Source: Trichuris trichiura
Taxonomy: Eukaryota; Nematoda; Enoplea; Trichinellida; Trichuridae
DNA: 64,000 nucleotides
Direction of reading: 5' to 3'
Assembly: GCA_037903355.1 (NCBI GenBank)
Contig: JBAJFE010000047.1
Location: 496,001 to 560,000, forward strand
The notes under the pieces were generated by a model. That model ran no database searches. It saw only the letters and a program-made list of their open reading frames with translations, and was not told the origin of the DNA. A program made the position numbers and the translations under genes. This document shows, one piece after another, positions 36,901-51,900 of this stretch. Position 1 is the stretch's first letter; each line of letters opens with the position of its first letter.

Positions 36901-39900
36901 CAGCGCATGGACGTATTTGCGTGTCAACGTATACTCTCATATTTGCCGGCACACTGGCCATTAACGCTTCCACATTTGACGAAAAAGTAAGGTATCTTCG
37001 CAATTCGTGCATTGTGGAATCCGATCTGAAGATAAATATGGAAAATAGTGAAATTTATGGCGCCGCCTAAAAGACTACTATCCATATTTGTTGACAAGAA
37101 CACTGAAGCTGCATATAACTGAAAAACAACTGTTTTACACCTTTTTAATCTCTACGATTAATACAGGCTATTATATGACTAAAAGAGGCAAAAAAGCTTA
37201 AGCAAATTAAATTAAACAAACAAAATAACCGGTACTTCATTTTCAATATGTCAACATCAAAAATCAATCAACCGTACTGCACTTTTAGTCATTTCGTATA
37301 CTTAATGGAAACGATTAAGAAAAATTCGTTACAAAAACTAAAAGTAAACGTTTAATAATTATCGCACTGTGCATGCTGCTGAGACAATGGTCTATGTACG
37401 GTTTCTTTACGGTAAACTTCGTTAAGGAAACGAACGGATGGAGACTGAATCCCGAAAGCTCCGGTGTTACCGAAATTTCGTTTCCCTAACAAGATTCATC
37501 GTAAATAAGCGTTGTATATTACTATCTCTTTACGAAGAGACACGTGTCCAAGTAAAGGTTTGTATCAAAGTAACGAATTTTCAACTACTAAAAAAAGCAA
37601 TTTTAGCAAAAATAGCACAGAATTTTCAGTAAAGGAGTTTTACCCAATTTCAAAAACCTGCCTATACCAGAAAACTACAGTTAGGGGCGCCAAAGCAAGT
37701 GTAATGAGAACTGCAGCTTCATTTATGGCAGAATTTTACGACTGACCTGTCTTTTGACGTTGCGTACTTTTCAATGGCTTTAACGAAGGAATCAGGGTTG
37801 AACTTTGTTTTGCTCTGAAAGTACTGTACTTAAAACGTGAAGTCACACTTAAATAAGCGAACAAGTTCGGTGGCAACGTCGTCCGAAAACAGAACTTTTC
37901 GTACGAAACTAAGAAAACCGGAATCGGACAACTTATCCAATGTTTTCCCGCAAATAACGATGCTTTCTTCGGTTGAAGCCTAAAAAGAGAGAAAAGAAAA
38001 AACCCGCATTTATTCGGTAGGTTAGCAAAAGAGTTTTGACACGAATATTTCATAACTTAGCCAGGCAGGTTAAAACACGTATCAAGAATAGCATACCGCT
38101 GAAAGGTCAGAGGCGGAGTTGCATGCATGACAAAATTCTATTCTTACATCTCATTACGTCAACCTGACACTTAGTCGCTCCAGCATTCCAAGCAAGTAAC
38201 ATATACCTTTTTGCAGCTTTCCAAAAACGTCTTTAAGGCCCAAACAACAAGCATATGATCCATCGTAATATTCTGCAACAAAAAAATGTCAAGTCAACAG
38301 AAGAAAGAGGCAGAACAATGCTATTTCCTAGTCAGGCGTAGATTACAATTCACATCCTCACGATGAGCAACGAATCAGCGTCACATAACAATAAATGGAT
38401 TGGTTTAGCTTTTGGCTACATATACAGCACTTGTTAACATAAAATATAAAAATTATTCATGCTACGGTACAAACAAAGCAAGTTCTGAGTAGCGTAGGTA
38501 GACGTTGACTGAATTTTGTTACTTGAGCCTTCTTTTATCCGAATCGGCCGGAAAAGATATTCTATGAACCAAGCCCGTTTAAGATACGGCGCTATCGTTC
38601 CCATAACGGAGTTACGTTTTTTTCCTGATATATTAAATTCAAATTATTAACATTTTCTTGAGCCTGAAAGCACTGCCTGAGCAGGTCCCGCATACGACCG
38701 ATAAAAAGATTAATAAGCTAAATGCTTCAAAATCCTTACTACGATACCTGCTGCTGATGTATTCTGCTTTCGTGATTTGAATAAAATCATATGTTTAGCG
38801 TTTGTTGCCCTATTTTTTTTTCAAATCAACTCTACAAACGTCAAAGTTAATTTCGTAAGCTTGTTGCGTTGTTAAACTAAAATTTCGCGCCGCTTTCTGT
38901 CAAGAACCCCTTCTACCAGTATTCAAAATTTCGAATACATGGCAGTAGGCGTAGTACCTGCAAATCATTTGACCTTCGATTGTCCGAAAGCTTCATAACA
39001 AGTCTAGTTCGTACAACGAGCTTTCGTTGCATGTGAACACTTATGAAGCGCTCAAAACATAAAATTGAAAAAAAGACTGTGAAAGAAAAAATTCTACTTA
39101 AAGACACCGAAGCAATGGCGTAAAGCAGAAATTTTTTTTTATTTCCAGGCATGCAGAAGAAAATGACAAACCAAATGATAGAGCAAAGCAGGTCGATATA
39201 CGCGATATGGTTATAGGTTCGTAAAAAACGTGAAGAGCATAGGTTTAGTGCGAGCTTCAAAAATTAACCCTTTCATTTGCGAACTAACGGTCCCATTTTG
39301 TAATGGAAAAGTATTCGCATATTGAATAAATAATGAATGCGTCTATTTTTTTTCAAAATTTTCCCCCTCAATCTGTTCAGGCACTATTTAAAAATTTTCT
39401 TGTACAGAAATGAGACATAAGACTACAGATGTTACCTTTCCAGGCAGCTTCATGATTAATTTGGCAACCAGCAAAAAATTTTTGGCCGTCAAGCATGGCA
39501 GCAAAACCGTCAAATCATCCGGTTGACTGGATAACAACTTGACGAAATCAACTTCTGAAAATATCTCTCAAAGGTTAATAAAAAATGTTCAGTTAGAAAA
39601 GTACCTATCCAGTGCTGCTTGAAGTTTTGTAAAATCATACGATATTGCGATGCGTCAGACAGTTGGCGCGGTATTTCATTACCCGCGACAAGCTGTCCGC
39701 ACAATTTCAATATGCCATAGTATAGTTGCAGTCGGTCGTAGTCGTTGCCGTCCAGCATGCCGAAAACATTTTGTTCCATACGAGCGACAAAGTCAACAGG
39801 TTTACAAGCAAGTTTATCCAGCAAGTTGAGTTCCTTTACATGTGCCATAATCTCGTCAGGTTGTAATCTGCAATAGCAACAAAGACAAGCATTTTAATAA

Positions 39901-42900
39901 CATTAAAGAAACCCTATCGTAATAACTGCCTAATAAAGTACCTAATTTAAAATTATTAATAAATATTTATTCATTCACTACACACGTTGTACTGCTTAGT
40001 TCTGAGACAAACTCCTATAGGGTTCGTCCCTGAAACGAATTACAAACTATGAGCCCCATCTTAGTAACATAAAAAGTTCTTTAATAACTTCGAAAAGCAT
40101 CTACCAAAAAGGAAGTTATACTTTCAATGCAACTGGGAATTGTAATTCAAACTTCTGTGAAGGCTCCGACTACTGTTTGCGTCATAGTATGATAAATGAA
40201 GCGTCCTATAACTTCCATCGCATATTTCACTTCTTTTTTCACTCTTTTTTAATTTTGCCTTTTGTGTTTCGTATTATTTTTGTATTGTCGTAATCTATCT
40301 TATGCATTGTTATTTTTGCCATTACTTCTTCATTTTCTTGTCTTACTTATACGCTGAATAAAATTACAAGAGGCGATCCGCTATACGGAGTACTCCGGAT
40401 AAGGGATTACCTACTACATTTCCTATTTAAACTCGCATTTTCCAGCTTTAAACTACAAGTTCTCCATGAACTTTATTATCTTGCCATGGCATTTCACACT
40501 GTGCTGATCACGGGGCTAGATAAGCCCAAACAGGGCCGCGGCAACAGCTTTACAAGTATTCAACTAGAAGTATCCGTAAAACCCAGACAAAAATACCATT
40601 AGATGCATGTTTAAAAAACTACCATTTAAGACAGTTTAGATAGGTTTCTAAAGACTGCAAAAAAAGTACAAAAGTGAAAAGATTCAACTGCTGGAATTTT
40701 TGCTAGCCAGTTATAGCACGCGCCAATCGCAATTACGCAAATGAATTACCCGCTATCAGTTAAAATATATTCCAAATGATCCATCTGGACGTCCCAGACG
40801 GAAACGGAGAACTTTTCGGCAAGATGCAGGGCTGTTTCGTAGTTGCCTTTGTCGGTTGATCTACAGTACATAGAACAAATTAAAATAAAAGCTGAAAGTG
40901 TAGATCAAACAATAGCAATAGAAGAAAAAGATTAGCATATTTTCATCTACTCACAACGCCAGTCCTAAAATAGTCTCTCTTCGATACTCTTCATCGGCCA
41001 GGAACTTTTCCGAGTCCATTTCTAAATTCAAAAGCATATAATGAACGCTAAGGCTAATTAACGGCAGCCATAAAATCGAATCCGCATTTGTGCGCAGGCG
41101 ATTATGGTATACGGTATTTCGAACAATTGAAAATGGTCCTGCGTATTTAATCTAAGCCGCAGGAGATACACTATACTTGGGCTAACTGAAGCAAAATGGC
41201 TTAAATAAAATGAACAGACGCAGCATATTCTAAGCTCGCTTTCGAATCGATGGATAATGCTACCTAGTTTTACCAGACCACTTACCGGGATGGGTTTTGT
41301 CCAAAGCGAACCGTATGTTAAGAGTTTCAATGCTGTCCAACCATGTTTTGATCATGTTGACTTCTTCGGAGTCGTCCAAGCCGTCACAGTTTAAAATAAA
41401 TTCAATGACGCTAACCGGATCGAATTGAAGCAACTTTCCTGCGGTCAGAGTCTCGTCAGCGTGCTTCATAACCAGGCGCAAACTCATAACATAAATCGCA
41501 AAGGCGACTATGTCAGCTCGATGGAGATATGGTTGTAAGCAAAATAATACGTCCTCCGAAGTTGGCAGAGAAAGCAGAATACTCGCTGCCGTAGTTGGGT
41601 CCGTTAGTACAGCCTGACAGCCAATGCTTCTCATAAGCGTACGCATTTTACTCTCCTTTCCTTCTGTTAAAGGTAGAGAAGAACCAGCAACTTCGCTTTC
41701 AAGCTTCAGGAAATCCTGTACTTCCTTGTTTTTCTCTGTTTCGTTTTCTTCGTTATAGCCTGATGTTCCGGGAGAGCAAGAAAACAAAATTCTGCCCAAG
41801 TGTTCCAACTTGTCGCTTTCGCTCGTCTTAATGTAGTTAAGCGAGGCGGATACTCTTTCAAAGTCGCGTACAATTTTTTCCAAATAGGGCGCTTGGCCGT
41901 TCAAGATGGCAAACTCCAAAAATTGCCGCGCGCATTCCTGGCGGAAATCGTCCTTCAAATCCGGGCAACGACCACCGGACAATAGCTTCTCAGCGGCCAG
42001 ATAACATACGTGCCAGCCGGATTTCCAATTTTCGCGCACTATACGATTGCAGTAGACGACAATATGAACCATATCGCCTAAGCGAACTGCCTGCTCAGCG
42101 CATCGGATACTAACTACAGTTATTCTTTCGCGCGCATCCATATTTGGAAACAACAAAGTGGCTAGAAGCTGAATATCGTCAAGCGACTTATAGGCGTCCG
42201 GTATTTCTTTGAGTATGTAACCAATTAGGTCGCCTTCGCATACAATTGGACGAAGGTATTCCGGCGAGTCCGGGATGCCAAGTTTGGAAAGAATGGGCAG
42301 CGCTTGAAGAAAACAATATTCCCGCTCCAAATCGCTAGAACGGCACTTTATCAAGCCAAGACATTTTAAGGCAAGATTTTTGAATGTTTTGTCTCCCGCC
42401 TGATTTGCATAAAAGCGCGTCGCTTCCAGTACGAGATTACAAGCCTGAGCGTAGGGTAACTTTTTCAAGCAGCTAAAAGGCATACGATTATTGGCCAGTA
42501 TCTTGGTAGATAGCAAAGAGAACGTAAGGAAAACTTTCTTACCCCAACAGGAAAGGCGACGAAGGATCGTCGGTGGGATCTGTCTGAATTATTGCTTCAA
42601 CTTCGTCTAGCAGTTTCCCATTCCCGGAAAAAAGTAATTCCTTAGCAAATAAGGAAACAACCATTTCGGGTTCTATGTTAAGGCGACTAAAGCGAACAAA
42701 GTCGTGAGCTGTTTCTATAGCCACGTTTAATCCGTTCTGGCCACCGACTGCTACTTCCGGCATAGTTGATTGGACTACTTTCTGCAAAAGCTTTTCGCAT
42801 TCATCGGAGTCGCGCCTTGTCGTTTCTAACTGATGAAAGGTACATTGTTGACCAGCCGCTTGAAGAATTCGATATGCCTCCAACTGGTTGCGCATAAGAG

Positions 42901-45900
42901 TGAGAAGGTGTCGATGTTCGCTGGATACGACGCCGCAACGAGATTGGATATTCTCGGCGGAAAGGAGTAACTTGGATACGTCTTCCACATTCACAACGTC
43001 ATCGCACAAGCAGAGGCAATGGTTCAACAAGAAAATGTATTCTTCGGGACAACTGTCGAAGAGCGACAGGATACATTCGTCGGCAGGACAAAGTAGGCTG
43101 CATACGGTACGTAAAGACTTTTGCGACTCGGTCGCTAACAACTCGCGCAGCACTTGTATAACGTCAACGCTGTGCTCCCTTTGGCAGTATTCAAAATAAG
43201 GGATGATAAGTCGCTTGAATTGTTCAGGCAACTTTGGGGAACCCAAATACTAAAAAGATATGACGGCTAAAAACCCCTCTGAAATGTAACGACTTCGCTT
43301 GCTTGCAGCTCTACTGAAATGCTACAAAGTTGTATACAACAACATAAAAAAGAAGATCTGAAAAAGTTATGCAAATGACTAAGGTAAAGTGCTGATTGGT
43401 TGGCACAGAGCTCAAATACACTTGTAATCATTTACCGGACGAAGAAGCCGGCTCGCCACTTCTACAGGGTTCAATTCCATAAAAATCGAATGGGTAAGTT
43501 CTCTGTAGGAACTGTCGTAGACCAATACCGTAACCAGGTAATATTCGTATCTCGATGCCATTAGCTCCTAAGCAGCAAAGAATAAATTGTTGAAAAAAAG
43601 GGAACATGGTTGTATCAAAGTAGGTCATAGCAGCAATAGTCGCAAGTTGTTTAGCTTCGCTTTCTCTTAAATTGTTGCTACTCTCTTCATTAGCATTTTC
43701 ATTATTTTACTTCGTACCTTCAATTCCAATCTTAGCTCTTATAAAACAATGTTAAAGTGCAACGTCTTTACACAGCGTAAAAATGAGTATATTAGACTTC
43801 GTAGTCGTACATGCTCAGGGGAGATTCTAGGTTGGGAATTTCAATCGCTACACAACGAAAAAAATATAAAAAAAGAAACAAAGAGAAATTTAAAAAATGA
43901 ATCATTAAGCCTTTAGTTTCCCGCTCTGCCACTCAACCTTTGAGCTTCAATGATAGTTATGTTCGATGACCTTTTGGCAGGTGGCCCTCTACCAATCATC
44001 AGCTCGCTATGACGCAGCCTACACGTAATTTTTTTGAAAGCGGTCATGCTTTTTTTGGTCATCCTGCACTCTCTTCATATAAGTCTAAGCATTTATATAT
44101 GCCCTATGCTTAGGCACAAGCATAGATAAAAAGGAAAATCGGATGAAAAGCACGCTTTGTTGAGCGATTGAAGTCGCGCCAATAGATAATCGAACATGAG
44201 CATCACAAAAGGCTTACGGTAAAGTAGAAGGGACGGACAACTAATGGCTTGAAAAATTCGTCAAGCAGAGAGAAAAACCGCGATCACTATCTAATAAGCA
44301 AAGTAGGAGCCCGTGAGAAGAAAAGACTACAAACAAGAAAGATTGAAGTTCTAAGCGTTGAAATTACAACAGACAAATACGGCATACACATGCCAAACTA
44401 TAATATTGCGACGTGCTGGCATCGCTATGCCCTGAACTGCCACTCCATTAGAGCATACAGTTCGCGCAGACCGAAGGTACCCGCAGATCCCGGAAAGGCT
44501 TACTATAACTTTTGTCAATGAAATCATTCCATTTTAGTTATTTTATTTTATCATTGTTCTGTCCCTACTTTATTACCCTTTTTAATGATTTAATTTCGCT
44601 ACATTACCACTGCTACATTTTTGAGAGTGAATGTAGTTTTACTAATTTTGTTGCCTATCTCATTTTATTTACTTCTTATGCGCTCTACTTTATTTATGCA
44701 TTCCCCTACCTTAAACGCGCGGAGTACAGCAACGGGTGCGCAAGTTTTCACGCTTGTTTACAATATACTTATATTATTTAAGCATCATTGGCATTGCTGA
44801 TGATTTTACTTTGGCTTGTTAATGAAAGAATGTTTTTTCTAAGTTCATTTCTACCATCTTTTAAAAACTTTTCATTACAATGGAAAAGCTGACCTACCTT
44901 TAGACCGCCTTCACAAATAGCAAAGTTTAGCAAGTGCAGACAATAATCTGGCCATCCTGTATATTTTTCCACCGCTGAACATCGCCACTGGTACCACTCC
45001 ACAATGCTCATGCGATCAGGCAACTCGGTATCAATGCTGAAAATAAATGCGTAACCCCTTCGATGTAAAAGCAAAAAGCACTGGCAAGCGAGGCTCATAT
45101 TTTGCTAGAAAGCTTGAGAACAACGAATACGCCTTACAAAAGACAAGGCGGCTTTGTCTCGCATGGAAACGCTGCAAGGAGATCTTTGTCACTTTTAAGC
45201 TTTGGTCCAAAAAGAGCGCAGTCTGAAAAGTCGACTTCCTTTGAGCTAACCGGAAACTCGCGCGGATTGGAAGGTCTCTTCTTCAATGCGTCATCTGCTA
45301 TTCTGCAACCGTCACATGTTTAACCAACGGAGAAAGTTAAGGTGTCGCCATTACTTACGGAAGAAGAATTTGCATATTCTTGATCTTTACTGAGAAATGT
45401 ATGCAACCAAGCAAGTAGAACCTAAAAAAGACTGAATAATTAATTCATTCCGCTCTTCGAATAAAAACTGGAGTTTACGCGTGCATAGCCGGCAAAATTT
45501 TAATAAGCTACGTAGGAAAAATTGCTGTCGACGGCTGAAACATTCACGCAACAGCGGCACATGTTCCACTACATTAGATGCGTGAAATTGAATTTTCAAT
45601 TTTTTCGGCAAAGTAACAAACATTGCCTCCGCTACTTTTTCTGAAAGGAAGCTGATCGTCTTGCCACACCTTTCTTTCGTCAAAAGTTAAAATTTAAATA
45701 CGACGCTTTTCATTCTCGCAACGGTTATTCAGTATACAGCTAGCAATTATTTCTGATTTATAGTGACTTTTATGCTGGGTGCGTAATTGAACCACCTCAA
45801 AATTCCCAAAACAACAATCGGAAAAGCAAAGCAAAGTTTCTGCTTTTATTAACTGAAAATGGGTTCCGTACAGGTGGTCACTCATTCTTATCAACAGTTT

Positions 45901-48900
45901 TTTTAAAATTCATCTCTCAAAGCCTTTTGTCTTATTAACATAGGTAGTTCTCGTAAAAGTTTTCTTTGACCTTAAAAACCCCACGGAAAAGCCATGGCAT
46001 TTTGCATGACCTTAGAATTTACTGTTAGAATTGGTCCTGATAATCAAATTCCTACTGTATTTTACATTTTCAAACAGAATTTATTCGCATAACGTTGCTG
46101 ACAACGAAAAATTGGAAAATTAATGCCCGCTTAGTTTAGGCGTTTTATTGCTCACTTAAAGGTATAAAAAGTTTAATTCAAAATGGCGCAATTTTGAATA
46201 CTTTACTTAACGCTTCGTCTCCGGGTAAACTTTAAAGGTTTAACTGGATAAAGTTCTATTAAATGACGAAATCTTAAGGTCTTGTTCGCAGTATATTAGT
46301 TTTCAATATCTAAGAACATATATTTAAATAAAGTCTATTTTCAACGGAAATCAATAATCTATAACGTACTGTCTCTGCTTAAGCTAATGCTTCTGCCTAA
46401 GCTACAATGAGTAAATGAAAGTGGTGAGATATAACGACACGACAGATAAGCTCAGAAAAGCTTTTGCCAAATTTTGATTTCGCAAACCTACTCATCCTTA
46501 CAGTATGACGTGTTCTTGTATTAGAGAAAAACTCGCTTAATCTTCTAATAAGAAGGCAAAGAATGTCGTCAAAGTTTAGACGAACCGTTAAGGAAAAATA
46601 TTTTTTCTTATTAACAAATGGGTTTATTCCGTAAGAAAAACTTTCGCGGGAAGACATGTGCTCGTTAAAGCTTGAATTTTAAAAACCTTTCATTTGTTCT
46701 AAGCAAAATTTACAAAAAAATAAAACTAGCAACTCACCAGTAACGACTGAGCAACTTTTGGTGTCTGCACAGGAGAGTCGCCACTGCGGTACAGTCTCCC
46801 CGCTAAAATTGATGCTGATAATTAAGATACCTGCGCGCAAGGAGCTGCTGCTGCAAATTCCTAAGCCAACTTGGGCAACACTTACCACAGCCATTTGAAA
46901 GGCGAAAGAAAGAGGATTCAACGAAGAAATCATTCGCATTCGTTCAGGATGTAAAGCGGCAGCGTTTTCAGATAACCAACCGATTTCCTGCGAATGAGCA
47001 GTAAGTGAACTATAGGGCGAGAATTAGCGCGTAGAATTACCAAAGCATCTTTTAGCATTATCCAGCGACGAGATAACTTAAACAAAGGCTTCAAATAGGG
47101 ACTAACGTCGCTTTGGCTGCTGCAACAACACGACAATTACAAGAATTCGTTATTAGAACAGCCTACGCACGCAAGATGCAAATCCATCGACAAAGTGATT
47201 CCATATTCAAGCAGATGCAACCACTGGTCAGGATGGTCAGTTGGCTTCATAAGGCACTGGTGAAGCACCCATTTTTTATCATCAATGTGAATCTAAATGG
47301 CACAATGCGGCAACGTTGCACAAGGCGCAATCAAGAGACAAAATTTTGGCGGGAAACTCTAATCAACTCATCAATACACAATTTAAAATGCAATATTTTG
47401 TTGTGGCCAAATGACTATGCAAACAAACCAAATATTTATCGATTGCGTCGACTTTCACGTCTCGATTTCTCCATAACTTCTTGCAAATTTTCATTACGGA
47501 AAGGTTGGAGTGCTCTGCGATAATGGAAGCGTTTTCAAAGTCGCCGTCTTGAAGCTGAAATGTTTCAAGTTGGAAATTTCAAAAAATGGAACCTGAATTA
47601 CGGTTTATCGATTAGATACTACCGTAATACGCACCGCTGTAGTAATCACTTCTATCGGATTCACCGACTTCATTTCCCACAACGTACAGTTGACCGCGTA
47701 TGTTGCCAAGTCTGTCGGGCTGGAGGAGCCGCCAAAAAAGATGTACATCAACCACTTGGCATAATAGTAAGGCAGTTTGAAAATAAGGCTTGGAATCGAA
47801 GGACCCAAAGGCAAAGACGTGTCCCCTTCGAAAGCTTTCCAAGTCTGAAAGATTGCTATCAATTTTTTTTTACTTTCATCCGGATTGGTCTGAAAAATAA
47901 ACCTCAATGTAGAATTGCTGCCCAGCATTGCCATCCACTCGTTGGCAGTGGTAGTCAAATGTATGCAAGCAATTGCGCCAAGAAAAAACATCCTCCTTTT
48001 GGTCCCACTGTTGGCTTATAATGCTGCCATTATCGAACAGGACAATCAATTCCTAAAGAGTTAGCATATCATCAAGTCAGTCTAACTGGACGCCCAACTA
48101 TTGAACCTTAGAACTCCACCAGTCGACAGCCAAAGGAGAAATCAAAGGATGTTGACCAACTTTGTCCTTCGGACCGCTCATCTAAAGAAAACGTCATACA
48201 ATTCGACAACGAATACACAATATATTCTTCTGACCGAATTGGCGGGAAAGAAGTTGCACATCCGAAGCGACGGAAAGGCGCATACGAAAATGTCATTCAA
48301 GGACGTAAGGAAAGCAAGCATAGTCTCACTGACGTTCATTGAAAGATCTACGACAAATCCCTTAAAAAATATTTAGTCGCAATTTCAATGAAGTACGAGT
48401 GCTAATTGGGAATCCAACTTACTCTGGATGAAAACATGCCGCCAAGAGATACAGACTTCGATTGCGTCAATGAGAGAGGGTCCTAAACGTCAGCAATCAA
48501 CAAAGTGACGTCACAGTTGTTAGGAGGCTTTTTTAAAAACAAATTACCGAATCGTCTTGCCGAAATGGAACCATGTAAGGCTCCTGTTCGACGTTACGCC
48601 ATATGCTTAACCCAAATTCCTGGGCAGTCGCTTGGTCGGCCGCGGACTTCGGCGTCACAAAAGCTGATGCGACAACGAACAAGGACGCCTTTGGGCTTCC
48701 AAGAATAAATGTAAAAGGACCCGCTACGACAGAAGACAACTGAACACTAAATACCGCAGAATATCCTTTGGAAAATCTGAAATTACAAATGAACAAAGGA
48801 AGAAACGAATACGCCGTCGGAGCTACCCAATCTTGTAGCAGCGCAAGCAACCGTTGTACTGTAGAATGAACAACCGATCCGTCCTGAAAAAAAAGAAACG

Positions 48901-51900
48901 GTATCCAAAACAATACTACAACTAATAAGAATTGCAAGAGAAAAACAGAGAGAGAGAGAGAGAGAAAGAGAAATTTTAAAGTCCTTACCATTTCTCCTCC
49001 TCCTCCCATTTCTGGCAATACATCGATGAAATAGCCAATGCTGCGTCAAAAACAACGGAAGGCTGTTCCTGTATAAGGAAATAAAGATTGAAAGCATAAA
49101 CCGTTTCGTGAGGGTCTACTACAAGATCTTGAACCGTAAGATACCCCAAGACGGCTCAAAATTCTCAAATTGGAATTTAAAATGCAAAAGAGGGTTCAAG
49201 CCCTGAAAAGTTGACATGCCGAATGTTCCAACGGCCAAAAAGGTCTAAATACTAAAAGGGTCAAATTTTGAATCTGCCACAATAGGGTTCTCGAATTTTA
49301 AGTTTATGAGTTTTTAGAATATTCGAATTCGGGATGGTGAAATTCGGGATTTGGAGTTTAACACAAGAAACTTGCATAACCTCACTGGGAAGGTTTGTTG
49401 CTCTTCTTATACTGAATGGCATTTACATGTTAAAACAACAACATAGAGCAACAACGGCAAAGCCACTTTGCTGCAGAGCTTAATAAATTCTTTCAGTGAC
49501 AAAACGGTATTCTGTTAGTTTTTTTTGAAGTCGACTATTCGTCTTACCAACTTAATGCCGAATACATAATTGGCGCGACAATCGAAGGCATCTAGAATCG
49601 GCTTGCTTCTCGCAAGAAATAGCAAATCATTGCTCGAGCTCCAGTGGAGTTTACACCACTGAGGAAACTCATCTTGCAAAACTGGAAATATGAAAATTAT
49701 TGGTCAGTTAAATGGTATACAATTTACTTCCAGCTCTATACGCTCTCTTTTGGCCAAACAACTCTCTGAAACAAGCAAATAAGATGAGGATTAAGTAATT
49801 CATACAACCCGCTGACCTGATCTCCAGCTGGGCGTTACAAAGCAGACCGTAACGCTTTCGATCGCTAAAAAAATGAAAGATAGGTTTAGAAAAACAAAAC
49901 CACGCTATTTGTTAATTCGACAGGCTAACCTGCAGCTTACGGCAATGAAAAAACACGTGAATGGATCTCGGGCTCAAAAAATGTATTTACACCTGTATAT
50001 GTGGAATTCGCCATCAGCGAGTAAGTTTTTATTGTTCTGTAAGTTGATAATAACCTGTACTCGCCATATAAGGACAGATGAGACAAAACAAGGGGTTTTA
50101 TGACGAAATCAGTGACATTTGCACCACGTTAACAAACTGGATAAAAAAAGCACATTTACAAATATGAAGGGACCACAAAGATTCTCTTTTTTTTACTTTT
50201 TCCGCTTTTTGTCCGTTATAAATGCGTTTAGGCAGATACGGTGAAACCTTGTTACCTGAATTTCATTATTCAAATTTTTGAGTATTCAAATTCGTTGAAG
50301 AGAACAGCAGAGTTACGCTACGAACGAGTGACGCCCAAGCTGTGACGCAATTGATTTCTGAACGGCGCTATTTCCTGTTTGTGGTACGCTAAGTTCACCT
50401 GGTTGTTTTTTAAGTCTAAAAACCCACCCGAACAACCTATCCCAAGGACACGAAAAAATCCGGCATATAACCCATGGAAAGGTTCATCGTTTGTTCATTC
50501 TGTGTTACCGCTGCGGTTTCGAGCTTGGATTGCAATCGTAAGTTTGATCATCATTGCTGCTTTGCTTTTCAAATCAAGCCTACAGATCTCAACTTTGAAT
50601 TCGCGTGTTATGCTCCATTAACTTTCTATAATTGAATACTGCTTTTTTTATTAAGAAAGATTGAGAAAATGAAAGCATAAGCCCGGCATAATGTCTTCAA
50701 TATTTAAAATTTCAAATATGTTACAGTATGAATAAAACCTGCAAATCAATTGCCGAATTTTTCGTTTTCCGAACGACCGTTCGCCGAGTATAGTTCGAAT
50801 AACGAGATCACACTTAAAATTTAAAACACTGGGCTTTCTGCTTAGATTCAAAATCCCATCTCGCACAGCCACTTTTACCGTACTATCGCTATTTTTTATT
50901 AGCTGCAAACGGGATATGGTGAATCCTAAAAGCTCCATCGTTTCACAAGCGACTAACTGAAGTCAGGCTTTTCCTCCGTAACGTATATGAATAACATTAA
51001 TATAATACAAGCCAATAGCCACGAATTATGTCAGGTTTAAATGCTACTTATTTTCAAAATGGAGCATGTTTGCTCAACTGAAAATAAGTCGCTTTTTACG
51101 TGCTGAAACCTTATTGTGCGGTTCCTGACGCTTTGGACAAATGAACGTCAAAGGAATTACTCACCATATAGAACAACAAAACAACCTGTCTGCTGCGAAG
51201 ACAGCCAGAAGAAGCTATACAAAAAAAACTGGGCATACCCGTTCAAGTAGCACCAAAAAAATAATACATTAAAATCCAATCAGTTACTTTAAACTTAGCG
51301 TTAGAGTGGAAGATTCCTTAAAAAGTGGAAACGTCCTTTCCCGACGGTGGGAAAAGGCTGACCGTCAAAGCTATGTTTCCGGATTCGGCATGGAATAAAT
51401 GGGATGTTTCTGCAAATAAGGATGAAAACTTTAAACTTCTTTAATAAATCAGCATATCATTACTCAAGTTCCCCATTGCTACCTGTGGATATGCACGTTT
51501 CGTTTTCCAATGGCTACTTGCAACGAAGAAAAAAAAGAAACAAAACAATCATAAAACAACAGACGTTTTGAGGACAAAGCAGAATAGTTGTAATACCTCG
51601 AACAAGCAAGCTTGGATCTGCAACTTTTATTCTTTGCGTAAATTATAGCGGTCAGCGTCCTGTCAGTTGCAAAACTTTTCAGGAAACCTACAAGAGGAAA
51701 AAAGTTAATATGCAAATTTTGCGGAGAACAATCGTATGCAAATTCGCTTTCTACCAACTTTTCCTCAAAAACCAATCCATTCGCCCGTTGTAAAGAACTT
51801 ACTACGGAAAAAAATTAAATCCTTTTTATCTTAACTTCGGAAAACGCGAAAAAAGGCAAAAGCTTATATTGGAACCTGGCAGGAAGGTTTGGCCATGGTC

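Noticed and set aside
48533..49018. Long minus-strand frame read as one protein
   Set aside because: It crosses introns; splicing at 48989/48883 and 48827/48776 gives NBAS propeller sequence instead.
50379..50621. 80-codon plus-strand frame with one hydrophobic span
   Set aside because: Antisense within NBAS intron 2, no supporting exons, partly repeat sequence.
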